Source: Bin87 sp965243255 (GTDB lineage Bacteria; Chloroflexota; Dehalococcoidia; Lucifugimonadales; UBA3495). From it: a stretch of DNA of 48,515 nt. The DNA is taken from NCBI GenBank assembly GCA_965243255.1, contig CBDEUH010000003.1, positions 1 to 48,515 of the forward strand. Reading direction: 5' to 3'. The notes under the pieces are model-generated. The model saw only the letters and a list, made by a program, of their open reading frames with translations, made no database searches and was not told the DNA's origin. A program made the translations under genes and the position numbers. This document shows positions 24,078-32,872 of this stretch, piece by piece. Every line of letters starts with the position of its first letter. The stretch's first letter is position 1.

Positions 24078-25214
24078 TCAATAGCTCGCCCCCGTATTGA
24101 GTTGCTCGAAGACCGGCATCATCACCGACAGCAGCAGCAGGAGCACCACGGAGAAGACGCAGAGCAGGAAGACATTGAGCACCGCCATGGCCGCCTTCAC
24201 CCGGTCTTCCACGCGGCTGAGCCAGCGCTCCAGAAACCCCGCCGCGCGCTCGATGCCGCCGGGCTTGTTCCACAGCACCCGCAGCACCACCGACAATTGC
24301 GGCGACGGAAACCCCTGCCCCGCCGCGAGCGCGGCACTGCCGAGATTGTTGTTCACGTTGCGGTATTCGCGGGAGAGCGCCAGGATGCGCGAGCGGGCAT
24401 AGCGCCCCGATGCCGCCGCCATGCGCTCGAAGAGATCCGTGTCCACATCCGCCCCGGCGCGACCCGTTTCCACCACCGCGAACAGGAACCCCGCCCCGGC
24501 CTGAAGCCGCATCACGCTGAAGGGCGGAAACTTGTCGGCAAACGCCCGCCCCGGCCCGGTCCAGACCCGCATCAGCACCGCCAGCCCGACGGTCAGGCCC
24601 GCGATCCAGATGAGAAGGCCCGTCGGGTTGGCCGACAGCGCCAGCACCACGTCGACCACGGTTTTCTGAACGGGGGGCAATATGTCGAAATCCACCACCT
24701 CCGCCATCACCGGCAGAAGCTCCAGCCCGAAAAACAGCGCCAGGCCCACCAGACCCGCCACCAGCAGGATGGGCATGGCGATGGCACTCACCAGCGCCTT
24801 GCGCATCGCCAGTTCCATGCGCAGGATGCGGGCCGCCGCAGACAGCAGCGCCGCCGCATCCAGCCGGCCCATCTCCTCGAAGAGGATGCGCTCGGCCAGA
24901 CCGCAATAGGGGCGCAGGCGCAGGTTGAACTCGCTCCGGCCCATCCCCGCCTGCAGTTCCCGCAAGGTGGCCGCGATCGTGCCCTTGCCCTCCAGGGCGT
25001 AGCCTTCCGCCACGGTGCCCAGCATCTCGCTCAGATCGGTCTTCGCTTCCAGCACATCGGCCAGCAACTGCCAGGTCTCCGCGCGGGTGGCTTTCGTGAA
25101 CATCATCCGCCGCCAGAGCAAGCGCAGTCCGGTGGCGCGGGGTGCCGGGCCATCACCCGCACCGCCTTCCGTCCAGCGGCGCAGCGCCGCGTCCATGCGG
25201 GCCAGCGCACTCAT
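24078..25214 (-). CDS. pilR: type IVb pilus platform protein PilR (T2SS GspF family)
   Basis: 378 residues with the GspF-type layout: cytoplasmic domain, TM segment near 165-185 (VSAIAMPILLVAGLVGLALF), second TM near 205-225, second cytoplasmic domain, and C-terminal TM (VFLLCVFSVVLLLLLSVMMP). It is coupled to PilQ by ATGA at 25214. It forms the inner-membrane platform on which the pilus is assembled. The gene order Q-R-S is the same as in IncI thin-pilus loci. Confidence 0.88.
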   Translation of the reverse strand: MSALARMDAALRRWTEGGAGDGPAPRATGLRLLWRRMMFTKATRAETWQLLADVLEAKTDLSEMLGTVAEGYALEGKGTIAATLRELQAGMGRSEFNLRLRPYCGLAERILFEEMGRLDAAALLSAAARILRMELAMRKALVSAIAMPILLVAGLVGLALFFGLELLPVMAEVVDFDILPPVQKTVVDVVLALSANPTGLLIWIAGLTVGLAVLMRVWTGPGRAFADKFPPFSVMRLQAGAGFLFAVVETGRAGADVDTDLFERMAAASGRYARSRILALSREYRNVNNNLGSAALAAGQGFPSPQLSVVLRVLWNKPGGIERAAGFLERWLSRVEDRVKAAMAVLNVFLLCVFSVVLLLLLSVMMPVFEQLNTGASY

Positions 25215-27094
25215 GCCAAGGCCTCCGCATCCGCATCACCGGCCGTCCCGGGCAGGTGCTTCTCGCTCGCGTCGGTGTAATCGACCCGGCCCTCCGCCAC
25301 GAGGCGGGCCTTGATCACATCGAGCGGCACGCCGCCCATGCCGCCGTCCTCCTTCGGGGTGCGCCAGTACCGCTCCGCCCTGAGCGCATCGCGCGCCTGC
25401 AGGAATTCCCGGTAGGTGTCATCAAGCCGGATATATTCGGCGATCGCCTGCCGCCGGGACAGACCGCCCCAGGCCGCCCTGCGGGTCTCCAGCACCAGCG
25501 GCGACAGCCCCGGCTCCGGTGGCAGGCAGGTCGGACAGCCCGCCCGGTTGCGCATCATCGGCGCCCCCTCGGGGTTGCCCGTGTGATTGCCAGCCCAGGC
25601 GTTGATGATCGCGCGCTCCGGCGGTGTTGCGGGTCTTGCGCAGTCCGGGCAGAGCACCGGCACCAGCGTCTGGCGCATCGCCAGGCTGATCACGCCGGGT
25701 TCGGCCACCTCCTCGGGACGCACCCCGAGCCGGATCAGCCGGAACAGCGCGGCATTTGCGCTGGCCGCATGGATGGTGGTGACGATCTTGTGACCCGAGA
25801 CCACGAATTGCATCGTCTCGCGCGCGTCATCCACCGAGCGGATTTCCCCCACCATCCCGAATGTCGGGTTCATCCGCACGAAATTGCTCAGCGTCTCGGT
25901 GATGGCCGCGCGGCGCTCCGCCCCGCTGCTGCCGCCCGCCACCACCATCTGGATGAACCCCGAGCCGCGCGCGGGAAACTCGATCGGATCCTCCACGGTC
26001 ACGATCGACACGCGGCCAGCCCGTTCGATGTAAACCCGTTCCAGCCAGCGCACCAGCGTGGTGGACTTGCCGTCCCCGGTGGAGCCCCCCATCAGCAAGA
26101 GCCCGCTTTCCGAGGACCGCTCGCGCTCCAGTTCCGCCAATACATCTTCGGTGAACCCGAGTCCTTCCAGGTCGCCCAGCCCCGTACCGCTCGGAGGCGT
26201 GACCAGCCGCAGCACGAGGAAATCATCCATCAACTGGCCCTGCGGGCCTTTTGCGGCCCGCAAGGCCAATACCCCGTCCGGCAGCAGCAGCTTGCCCTTG
26301 GCGGCGCTGACCGAGAAGGGCTGGTAGCTGCCCTCCTGTTGCGCGCTTTGCCCCGTGCCGTCATCCTTGGCGTCGTAGAGATAGCTGATCGCCTCGTCGG
26401 CCTCCGTGCGGGTCCATTGCGGGCCATGATCGATCTCGATATTGGCCAGCTTCAGGCGCAGGTCCGCATGGGTGGCGCGCTTGATCAGCTTGACATCCGA
26501 AGCCCCGAGCCGGGCCGCATCCTCCAGCGCCAGCAGGATGCGCCGGGAGCCCGCGTTCTCGCTCTTGTTGCCGCGCGCCGCCAGGGTGGCCCGCAGGTCC
26601 TCCGCGCGCATCCGCGCGATCTCCTCCAGCGTCGCGGGCAGGCGTCTGGTGATCTCCGGCACCTCATATTGCCTCTCGAGATCGGCCAGGTCCTCCGCCA
26701 GCCGGGCGGTGTTGCGGTCCTTCACCACGTACATGGTGCCGTCATCCTTGAGCAGGCAGACCTGTTTGAAATAGTCATCCCCCACATCGATGATGCCGGT
26801 GGGGCCGATCTCCGGTTGCTTCTGCCCGGTCAGACCCGTGCCGCCGCCGATATCCTCCAGCCTGTCCTTTGCGCCGGACACGGCGCTGCCCATCGCGTCT
26901 CCAAACGGTTTGAGCGCCCGGGCCGTCCTTGGGGCGAAGCCGCCGGACGGGACGGCCTCAGATCGCGCCTCTGACCGCGCGTCCGGCTGTGCCGCCCGCC
27001 GCACCCGGTGATGGGCCGGTTCCACAGCCATGTCCGCCGCCATGTCTGCCGCTGGCCCGAGCAGCCGGGCGCTTATGGTTCTCAGAAACCTCAT
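25211..27094 (-). CDS. pilQ: type IVb pilus assembly ATPase PilQ (GspE/PilB family)
   Basis: 627 residues from ATG 27094 (ATGA overlap with the gene upstream). Walker A is GGSTGDGKSTT (about residue 335), the Asp box is VTVEDPIEFPARG and the Walker B region is FGMVGEIRSVDDA (about 409). A tetracysteine zinc motif follows: CPDC (about 483) and CPTC (about 520), as in GspE. The N-terminal ~120 residues are low in pattern and differ from PilB. Ring ATPase powering pilin insertion at the inner membrane, with PilR as partner. A longer frame from 27343 overlaps the previous gene and was rejected. Confidence 0.9.
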   Translation of the reverse strand: MRFLRTISARLLGPAADMAADMAVEPAHHRVRRAAQPDARSEARSEAVPSGGFAPRTARALKPFGDAMGSAVSGAKDRLEDIGGGTGLTGQKQPEIGPTGIIDVGDDYFKQVCLLKDDGTMYVVKDRNTARLAEDLADLERQYEVPEITRRLPATLEEIARMRAEDLRATLAARGNKSENAGSRRILLALEDAARLGASDVKLIKRATHADLRLKLANIEIDHGPQWTRTEADEAISYLYDAKDDGTGQSAQQEGSYQPFSVSAAKGKLLLPDGVLALRAAKGPQGQLMDDFLVLRLVTPPSGTGLGDLEGLGFTEDVLAELERERSSESGLLLMGGSTGDGKSTTLVRWLERVYIERAGRVSIVTVEDPIEFPARGSGFIQMVVAGGSSGAERRAAITETLSNFVRMNPTFGMVGEIRSVDDARETMQFVVSGHKIVTTIHAASANAALFRLIRLGVRPEEVAEPGVISLAMRQTLVPVLCPDCARPATPPERAIINAWAGNHTGNPEGAPMMRNRAGCPTCLPPEPGLSPLVLETRRAAWGGLSRRQAIAEYIRLDDTYREFLQARDALRAERYWRTPKEDGGMGGVPLDVIKARLVAEGRVDYTDASEKHLPGTAGDADAEALA

Positions 27095-28482
27095 TCCGCC
27101 GCCTCGAGGCCGGCCCCTTCGATCTTCGTCACGATCCAGTCGGCCCGGCCAGGGGCGTTCGGATCCCCGCCCTGGTGCCAGGGCAGCGGGACCGGCGCTT
27201 CCGCCTCTTCGAGTTCCGGTGCAAATTCCGGGCGCACGGTGACGCCGTCGCGGGTGATCTCCGTCACGATCCTGCCGTCCGGATCGCCCGGAAGAGCATC
27301 GCCGTCCCGGAGAATGAAGGGCCCCCGCGTGTAGCTCTGCCATTCGATGCGGGGCTCTCCGTCTTCGGTCAGAGGCGGCAGCAGCACGGCGCGGCTGCCC
27401 TCGCCCAGCACCTGCGCCGCCCAGGGACCCTCGCCCGCCCGCGCCGTGTAGATCAGGGTCCAGTTCAGGGTCTCCTCGGGCAGCGCCACAGAACCGTCCA
27501 CGCCGGACACGACGCCGGGAAGGAACTGGGCCAGCAGCCCGGCGAAATCGACCGGGGTGCCGGAGCCTTCGGGACGATCGGGCGCGGGGCCATCGCCAGG
27601 GTCATCACCAGAGTCGTAGTCCGGCGCGATATCGCCTGACGATTCAACGGCTGTCTTCCAATCGTCATCACCCGCGAGCCCGCCGTCATTTGGTCTGCGG
27701 TCCACTGCGTTTGGCTCGGGTGTCTCCGTCACGGCCTCTGACACAGGCGGTGTGCCCTGTGCGCGCCGGTCCTGTGCCGGGTCCGGCCCGCGCGGCCCAG
27801 GCTCTGCTTGTGACGGCTCCGCCATCGCGTCCCGCACGGCCTCTGAAACCGGTGCTGCGCCCTGTGCGGCCTCCCGCTCAAGCTGTTCCAACTGTTTCGC
27901 AGCCGCCAGCCGGGCTTCGGCCTCGGCCAGTGCTATGCGGGTGGCCTCGAGGTCGGGTGAGCCGCCCGGCTGCGCTTCGAGGGTCTCGACACGGGCGCGC
28001 AGGACATTCACCTCCGATTGCAGCGCGGCGAGGCCGGGGGCCTCCGCCGGGGCGGCCCTGTCACTGTCCGCGATATCCGCATCCGCCGTGAACGCGGGTG
28101 CCGTGCGCTCGGCCGGTGCGGGGCGGTCGGCCGGTACGGCCTGTTCGGCGGGGGCCAGAAGCGCGGCCACCGCCGCCTCGGCCTCGCGATGCGCCGTGAC
28201 GACCCTGGTGATGTCGTCGGCCCATCCCGTGCAGATCCGCAGGACCTCCTCATTGACGGCAACCCCCTCGAAGACATCCGTCTCGCCCCAGGCCGCGCGC
28301 AGCTCGTCGATCGGGCAGCCTCCCAGCATTTGCCGGATCGTGGCGGCGGTGTCGGCCGGTTGATCGTCCGATGGGGTCCCGCCGCCGAGCGGGCGGCTCT
28401 GGGCCAGCGCGGACCCGGCGGAGAGCGCCAGCAGCATCGCGGCCAGGAGAAGGGGCGGACGGGAAGCGTGCAGCATGATCAT
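27091..28482 (-). CDS. pilP: PilP-like periplasmic linker protein, enlarged
   Basis: 463 residues from ATG 28482 (ATGA overlap). A signal peptide ends near GSALAQ. The next region contains CPIDELRAAW and a second Cys (RICTGWADD). The centre is a coiled coil (ALQSEVNVLRARVETLEAQ) and acidic Pro-rich linkers. The C-terminal ~100 residues resemble the GspC/PilP homology region (TRGPFILRDGDALPGDPDGR, then IVTEITRDGVTVRPEF). Usual PilP is only about 150 residues, so this one is extended threefold. It sits just before pilQ, as in IncI loci. Assignment rests on position and the C-terminal pattern, so it is moderately sure. Confidence 0.65.
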   Translation of the reverse strand: MIMLHASRPPLLLAAMLLALSAGSALAQSRPLGGGTPSDDQPADTAATIRQMLGGCPIDELRAAWGETDVFEGVAVNEEVLRICTGWADDITRVVTAHREAEAAVAALLAPAEQAVPADRPAPAERTAPAFTADADIADSDRAAPAEAPGLAALQSEVNVLRARVETLEAQPGGSPDLEATRIALAEAEARLAAAKQLEQLEREAAQGAAPVSEAVRDAMAEPSQAEPGPRGPDPAQDRRAQGTPPVSEAVTETPEPNAVDRRPNDGGLAGDDDWKTAVESSGDIAPDYDSGDDPGDGPAPDRPEGSGTPVDFAGLLAQFLPGVVSGVDGSVALPEETLNWTLIYTARAGEGPWAAQVLGEGSRAVLLPPLTEDGEPRIEWQSYTRGPFILRDGDALPGDPDGRIVTEITRDGVTVRPEFAPELEEAEAPVPLPWHQGGDPNAPGRADWIVTKIEGAGLEAAE

Positions 28483-29222
28483 CCCTCGTCTTTTCTCAGG
28501 TGAAGCGCGGTCTCCAGGTCCCGCCAGTGCAGCAGGGCGGTGCTCCCGTCGTCCCGGGTGACCGCGATGTGATCGCCGAGGCTGCGCCAGAGCGGGCTTG
28601 CGGGGACCGCGACGGGAGTCCACGCCTGCGGCAGCCTGACGACGCCGCCGCCCGCCTGCCCCGCGTAGCGCTCGAAGCGGCTGCCCGCGGGCAGGTCCGC
28701 GATGGGGCGGGCCAGGGGCCGCGCCAGCAGGCGGTCATGGAAGCGTGCGAGCGGATGGGGGGTGGCGCTGACCGCAAGCAGGGAGGGGAGAGAATCCGGG
28801 AATGTGAAGGTGGTGCGGGTCCCGTCGTCCCAGTGCGTGACCACGAAGGGCGGACCGGATGTATCGCCGCCGAGGCGCATTGCACCGGCGGCGCGCACGC
28901 GGGTCGTGTCACCCGACCCGTCCAGCAGCCAGATCACTGAGAGCGGGGCGTAGAAAACCGCATGGCCGGGGGCGGGATCAGCCGTGGCGGGCGGCAGGGC
29001 CAGCACGCGCCCGTGAAGAGCCAGCATTCGGCGCTCGAAGGTTTCGAGCCAGGCCGCCGGGGTTACGGCGGTTGGCGGCGGCGTGTGGGAGGCGGCTGCA
29101 GGGGTGGTCTGGGCCTGGGCCGCGCTGGCAAGGCAGAGGCAGGCCGCAAGGGCGGCGGCACAGGCGCGAAGAGACTGGCGCAGGCTGCGGAATAGGCTTA
29201 TGTTGCGGACAAGTACGCGCAA
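28479..29222 (-). CDS. exported protein of unknown function
   Basis: About 247 residues. The likely start is TTG 29222 (no ATG is available before the divergent gene at 29235). A signal peptide (LRACAAALAACLCLASAAQA) is followed by a Thr/Pro/Ala stretch. The mature domain has TTRVRAAGAMRLGGDTSGPP and many Arg/Leu positions, with no Cys in the mature part. It is coupled to the PilP-like gene by ATGA. No family was recognised; location suggests a periplasmic pilus accessory factor. Confidence 0.55.
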   Translation of the reverse strand: MRVLVRNISLFRSLRQSLRACAAALAACLCLASAAQAQTTPAAASHTPPPTAVTPAAWLETFERRMLALHGRVLALPPATADPAPGHAVFYAPLSVIWLLDGSGDTTRVRAAGAMRLGGDTSGPPFVVTHWDDGTRTTFTFPDSLPSLLAVSATPHPLARFHDRLLARPLARPIADLPAGSRFERYAGQAGGGVVRLPQAWTPVAVPASPLWRSLGDHIAVTRDDGSTALLHWRDLETALHLRKDEG

Positions 29223-29234
29223 ACGGAGAGAGAT

Positions 29235-29678
29235 ATGGGGTCTGCCGCTTTCGATACGCTCAAGGCCGCCAAGCAGTTCGGCAAGGCCGGGTTCAGCCGG
29301 GAACAGGCGGAATCCCTTGCGGGTGCCATTGGCGAGAGCATCAACGACAGACTTGCGACCAAAGATGATCTGAAAGAGCTTGAAGAGCGCCTGACGGCCA
29401 AGATCGACACCTCGGTTACAGCGCTGAATGCCAAAATCGGCAGCGTTGACCAGAAGATCAATCTGGTCAAAGAAACGCTGGAGACCAAGATCGACAAGCA
29501 AGCCGCAGAGTTGAGAACGGAGATTGCCGATCTCAGAACCGGCATCGCAAATGTTCACACCGAGGTTGCAAACGGTGTTGCGGAGATTGCTAAGGGGCAG
29601 GCCACCCAGTTGCGCTGGATGGTCGGGTCGATGTTTGTGCTTGTCGGCATTATCGTCACTGTCCTGCTGGGGCAATAA
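29235..29678 (+). CDS. coiled-coil protein with C-terminal TM anchor (DUF1640-like)
   Basis: 147 residues starting MGSAAFDTLKAAKQFGKAGF, with a GGAGAG ribosome site. The N-terminal ~45 residues contain FSREQAESLAGAIGES, followed by LATKDDLKEL and a long coiled coil (heptads through about 47-120, GSVDQKINLVKETLETKID). A C-terminal TM segment (MVGSMFVLVGIIVTVLL) closes it. This is the layout of DUF1640/CCDC90-type bacterial proteins. It reads divergently from the exported gene at 29222 with 12 bases between, so its promoter must lie within that gene. Confidence 0.78.
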   Translation: MGSAAFDTLKAAKQFGKAGFSREQAESLAGAIGESINDRLATKDDLKELEERLTAKIDTSVTALNAKIGSVDQKINLVKETLETKIDKQAAELRTEIADLRTGIANVHTEVANGVAEIAKGQATQLRWMVGSMFVLVGIIVTVLLGQ

Positions 29679-30145
29679 CGGCTCCATCCCGCAAATTTCC
29701 CCTTGCAGCCCCCTGCCATCCTGCGCCAGAGTCGATCCCGGCGCGGGGGCCGGTGCGGGGTCCACATACAGCCTCGCATGCTCTTCTTCATGCGGACACC
29801 GCGCCGCCCGGGCGGGTCGTTGGCTTTTTTCAGCCCGTCCGGGTCCACGGGGAGGGTTCGCGAAGCTGTCAGGCCCGATCCGACTGTTCCGGGGCACAGG
29901 CCGGATTTCAGCGTCGTTGCCGCTTTCCGCTTGCGGTTTCCCGCGCGATGAGGCACATGCTTCAGCCGGTGCCGTTGTGTGTTCCACCCAATTTTGTTGC
30001 AGGCGCGGCACCGGTCGGAGGGTGTTCTGTTCGGCCTTTACGACTTCCCAGAACGGGGGACAGGCAGGGGGAATGAGTGGAGCCCCCTGCCAGCCGCCCG
30101 GACCGGCGGACCTGCCCGCGTCCCGCGCATATGACCGCGGCCCGG
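29679..30145. other. 467-base gene-free stretch
   Basis: No convincing gene on either strand; the open frames here are artefacts of high GC. The only structure I see is the hairpin at 30063-30091. The stretch ends the minus-strand block headed by the gene at 30967 and follows the plus-strand coiled-coil gene. Confidence 0.5.
30063..30091 (-). terminator. perfect 9-bp hairpin downstream of the 30146 gene
   Basis: Arms GGCAGGGGG (30063-30071) and CCCCCTGCC (30083-30091) with an 11-base loop. It lies about 55 bases after the stop at 30146 in the minus direction, where a terminator would be expected. No T-run follows, so it may act through Rho or only as an RNA structure. Confidence 0.4.
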
Positions 30146-30967
30146 TCACTCGCCGCCCCCCGCGGTTGCCGCCGCCCCCGGCTTCGACAGATCACCGGAT
30201 GTGACCAGACCGGGGCGCAGGACGCGGTTGCCGGGATGCTGGGCGAGCATCTCGCGATAGGTGAGTGCGGTCTGGGCTTTGTTGACGCCGATGCCAAGTT
30301 CCTGCGGGCGCGGGAAATCCGGGCAGAGCGTGTAGACGGCGGCGGGCAGGCGCTGCTGCAGGTGGCCGATATCGTGATCCCACCAGCGGCCTTTATACTC
30401 GGTGTACCAGAACATCTCGCCGGTCCTGGCGTCATAGAGCGGACTCAGGCCGGGTTTTGGGCTTCTGAAAGCGTTGTTGAAGATGGGATAGATTTTGCCT
30501 TTGTAGGAGAACTTATTGGGTTCCCAGCGGTCATCGCGCCAGAAATATTTTTTGGTGTAGCGATCGCGCGCGCACCAAGCATAGCGCCCATCGCGACCGA
30601 TGAAGATGATTTTCATATGTGCCCCGTGGCCCTGTCCTTTCCGAATTTGCACATCACTCCCTTGTTCCCAGAACCGCCATCCGACATAGCGCGTGTTGAA
30701 GAAGCTGATCATCACCGTGTCGCCGAACAGCGCCCGCATGTCCTCGGCCCGCACATTGCCGGGCGGTGTGGGATAGACGGCGCGCTGGGTGGCGGTGGCC
30801 ATGTGCATTTTCGCCTCGGCGACGGATTGCGGGACCGGGTGGCCGGACCCTTCGTGTTTCGGCCCAAAAGCGCAGGCGCTGGCCGTGAAGGCGAGCAGGG
30901 CGAAGGTGGCGGCAGCGGTGAGTTGCATGAGCTTGTCTCCCGTGGTTTTGAAACTCTTTTTCTTCAT
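30146..30967 (-). CDS. exported, possibly lipoprotein, unknown function
   Basis: 273 residues from ATG 30967 with AAGGAGAAGG as ribosome site. The signal is LTAAATFALLAFTASACAFG; the Cys after ASA is a weak lipobox, so it may be a lipoprotein. The mature protein is aromatic-rich (YVGWRFWEQGSDVQIRKG, WWDHDIGHLQQRLPAAVY) and has a conserved-looking SFFNTRY. Located where IncI loci carry pilT (lytic transglycosylase) or other accessory genes, but no transglycosylase motif is visible. Unknown role. Confidence 0.6.
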   Translation of the reverse strand: MKKKSFKTTGDKLMQLTAAATFALLAFTASACAFGPKHEGSGHPVPQSVAEAKMHMATATQRAVYPTPPGNVRAEDMRALFGDTVMISFFNTRYVGWRFWEQGSDVQIRKGQGHGAHMKIIFIGRDGRYAWCARDRYTKKYFWRDDRWEPNKFSYKGKIYPIFNNAFRSPKPGLSPLYDARTGEMFWYTEYKGRWWDHDIGHLQQRLPAAVYTLCPDFPRPQELGIGVNKAQTALTYREMLAQHPGNRVLRPGLVTSGDLSKPGAAATAGGGE

Positions 30968-31042
30968 AACCTTCTCCTTCCCGTTCTCTTTCCTCGCCTG
31001 TTCCGGTTGCCGGGGCCGCCGCCTGTGTTCCCTGATGCGCGT

Positions 31043-32872
31043 TTAGACATTCTCGTTGCCCCTGCCGGCATCCTTTTCACCGGGCGACTCGCCGCAACTG
31101 CTGCAATCGTCGGACACCGATCTGCCGCCCGTATGGCCTGCGCTCTCCGCCGCGTTCCGGTCCGCGTAATCGCCGCGCCCGTCGCCATCCACATCCCAGC
31201 TGTTATGGCCCTCATTGTCGGGACCACCGTTGCCCCCATTGCCGCCGCCGCCTCGGCACTTCGGCAGTGTCGGACCCACGCATTCCTCGCCCTCGCTGTT
31301 GCGGGTTTCCACCCCGCCGCGCTCGGCGCAGGTATTGCCGCAGGTCCGCGCCGGGCGGCAATTGCTGGACTGGGCCTTCCAGGGGGTGGCCCCGACGATG
31401 CCGGACGCCCGGCCCGGATAAAACGTCTCGCACGGACCAGGGGCCGCAGGCGGGCTGCCCAGCAGCGCCTTCGCCTTCCTGAAGGTCTTCAGGTTCCTGC
31501 GGCGCTGGCCTTGCGTATCGACGGGCCGGGCCTTCGATCCCGGCGCGCGTTCGAAGTTGCACCAGCGGATCTGGCGCGTTTCCTTCACCGCCCCGGTATG
31601 TCCGGCCGGGCATTTCCCGTTGCGGGTTTCGCCTTTCTGCATTGGGATATTCCTGTAGCATCGGTTCTCAACCCGGTAGCCGGTGATCTTGTCCCATTTG
31701 CTGTCGCCGTCGGGGAACGTATAGGTCCGCGTTTGGTAGATCATCTCGCCCAGCGGATAGTCCGTGTTTTTCTGAGCGCAGGACTGCTGCGCGGGTGGTG
31801 ACGGGTTCTCGTCCGGGCAGGACGGCGCACCCTCCACCGTCTTGCTGCCGTTGCCCCACACCGTCACATCGGATGTGCAGACCGTCTTCCGCTCCGGCAC
31901 GCCGTCCGGTCCCGCGCCGGGCGGCCAGCAATTGCGGTTGACCTCGACCCAGGCGGCAGGATCATTCGGAGAGACCAGCGCCCCGCCGGATGTCTTCAGA
32001 GGATTTCCGTGGATATCGAACACGACCCCTCCGATCCTGTGGCGGCGTTGCTCGATCCTGCCGAATTCTCCGGCGGGACAGGCCACGAACCGGGTCTCGC
32101 GCGCCTTGCGGCCGGACCAGAGCGATTGCGAGGCGACGATCAGCAGGCCCTCTTTCGGGAAGCCGGCTGTATTTGGAGCCACATCATCGCAGGCATGAAG
32201 CCGCAGGGTCTCATTCTGCATATCGCGCAAGGCCCAGCCGGTGCCGTCGCGTTCGAGCAGGTCCGGCGTGTTGGCCCGCGCCGGTCCGATATCGTCCCGC
32301 AGATGCCAGAACCAGGTCGCATTCCGGACCATCTCCGGTGCCCAGCGGTCGCGCAGGTCCGAGACGTCCATCCAGACCAGCGCGGTGACCGTGTGGGTCA
32401 GCTTGCCACGCGAGAAGCAGACCCCCGCGTTAAGACGCGCGGCCCAATCGTCGGGATCGAAGGGCAGGCGGCCCGACGCGTCCCGCAGCCAGGTTTTCAG
32501 CGTCGGAGCGGGAACGGGCCGGAACCTCTCCCCCGACCAGCCCGCGAGAAATCTGCGCTGTTCGCGAAACATGCTGGTGTCATCTCTCAACCGCCAGCGC
32601 ACTTCCTTGCTTGCGGCAAAGAGCATCCGCGACCAGTGCAGCGCGGCCTCGCGGTCCGCCTCGCAGGCCATCCGGCGGGCCCCCTTGTCGAAATCAATGA
32701 TATACCGCCCGTCCTGGGACCGGCGCGGAACCTCGCAATCGATCCCGAGCGTCTGGGCCTGTGCGGGGGCCGGGATGGCAAGCGCGACAGCCAGCAGGAC
32801 CATCGCCGTCAGAGTGATGTGACAGAAGGCCGCTCCATTGCAGGCGATGGGTTTGAGCAGGACACGGATCAT
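31043..32872 (-). CDS. large secreted Cys-rich protein with C-terminal EF-hand-like motif
   Basis: 609 residues from ATG 32872 (ATGA overlap with pilO). A signal peptide (LTAMVLLAVALAIPAPAQAQ) is followed by a ~270-residue N-terminal domain and then Cys-rich repeats, for example VACPAGEFGRIEQRRHR and GKCPAGHTGAVKETRQIRW, which look like repeats of one module. Some 18 cysteines lie in the second half. The C-terminus is Gly/Asn-rich and contains DVDGDGRGDYADRN, matching the DxDxDG calcium loop of dockerin or EF-hand repeats, followed by CSSCGES. No family was recognised for the N-terminal domain. Probably secreted or displayed on the surface, perhaps by the pilus. Confidence 0.65.
   Translation of the reverse strand: MIRVLLKPIACNGAAFCHITLTAMVLLAVALAIPAPAQAQTLGIDCEVPRRSQDGRYIIDFDKGARRMACEADREAALHWSRMLFAASKEVRWRLRDDTSMFREQRRFLAGWSGERFRPVPAPTLKTWLRDASGRLPFDPDDWAARLNAGVCFSRGKLTHTVTALVWMDVSDLRDRWAPEMVRNATWFWHLRDDIGPARANTPDLLERDGTGWALRDMQNETLRLHACDDVAPNTAGFPKEGLLIVASQSLWSGRKARETRFVACPAGEFGRIEQRRHRIGGVVFDIHGNPLKTSGGALVSPNDPAAWVEVNRNCWPPGAGPDGVPERKTVCTSDVTVWGNGSKTVEGAPSCPDENPSPPAQQSCAQKNTDYPLGEMIYQTRTYTFPDGDSKWDKITGYRVENRCYRNIPMQKGETRNGKCPAGHTGAVKETRQIRWCNFERAPGSKARPVDTQGQRRRNLKTFRKAKALLGSPPAAPGPCETFYPGRASGIVGATPWKAQSSNCRPARTCGNTCAERGGVETRNSEGEECVGPTLPKCRGGGGNGGNGGPDNEGHNSWDVDGDGRGDYADRNAAESAGHTGGRSVSDDCSSCGESPGEKDAGRGNENV

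Noticed and set aside
25211..27343. Longer start for PilQ at 27343
   Set aside because: It would overlap the PilP-like gene by 250 bases; ATG 27094 gives the usual ATGA coupling.
30146..30967. PilT-type lytic transglycosylase
   Set aside because: The position fits but no catalytic Glu motif or goose-lysozyme-like pattern is visible.
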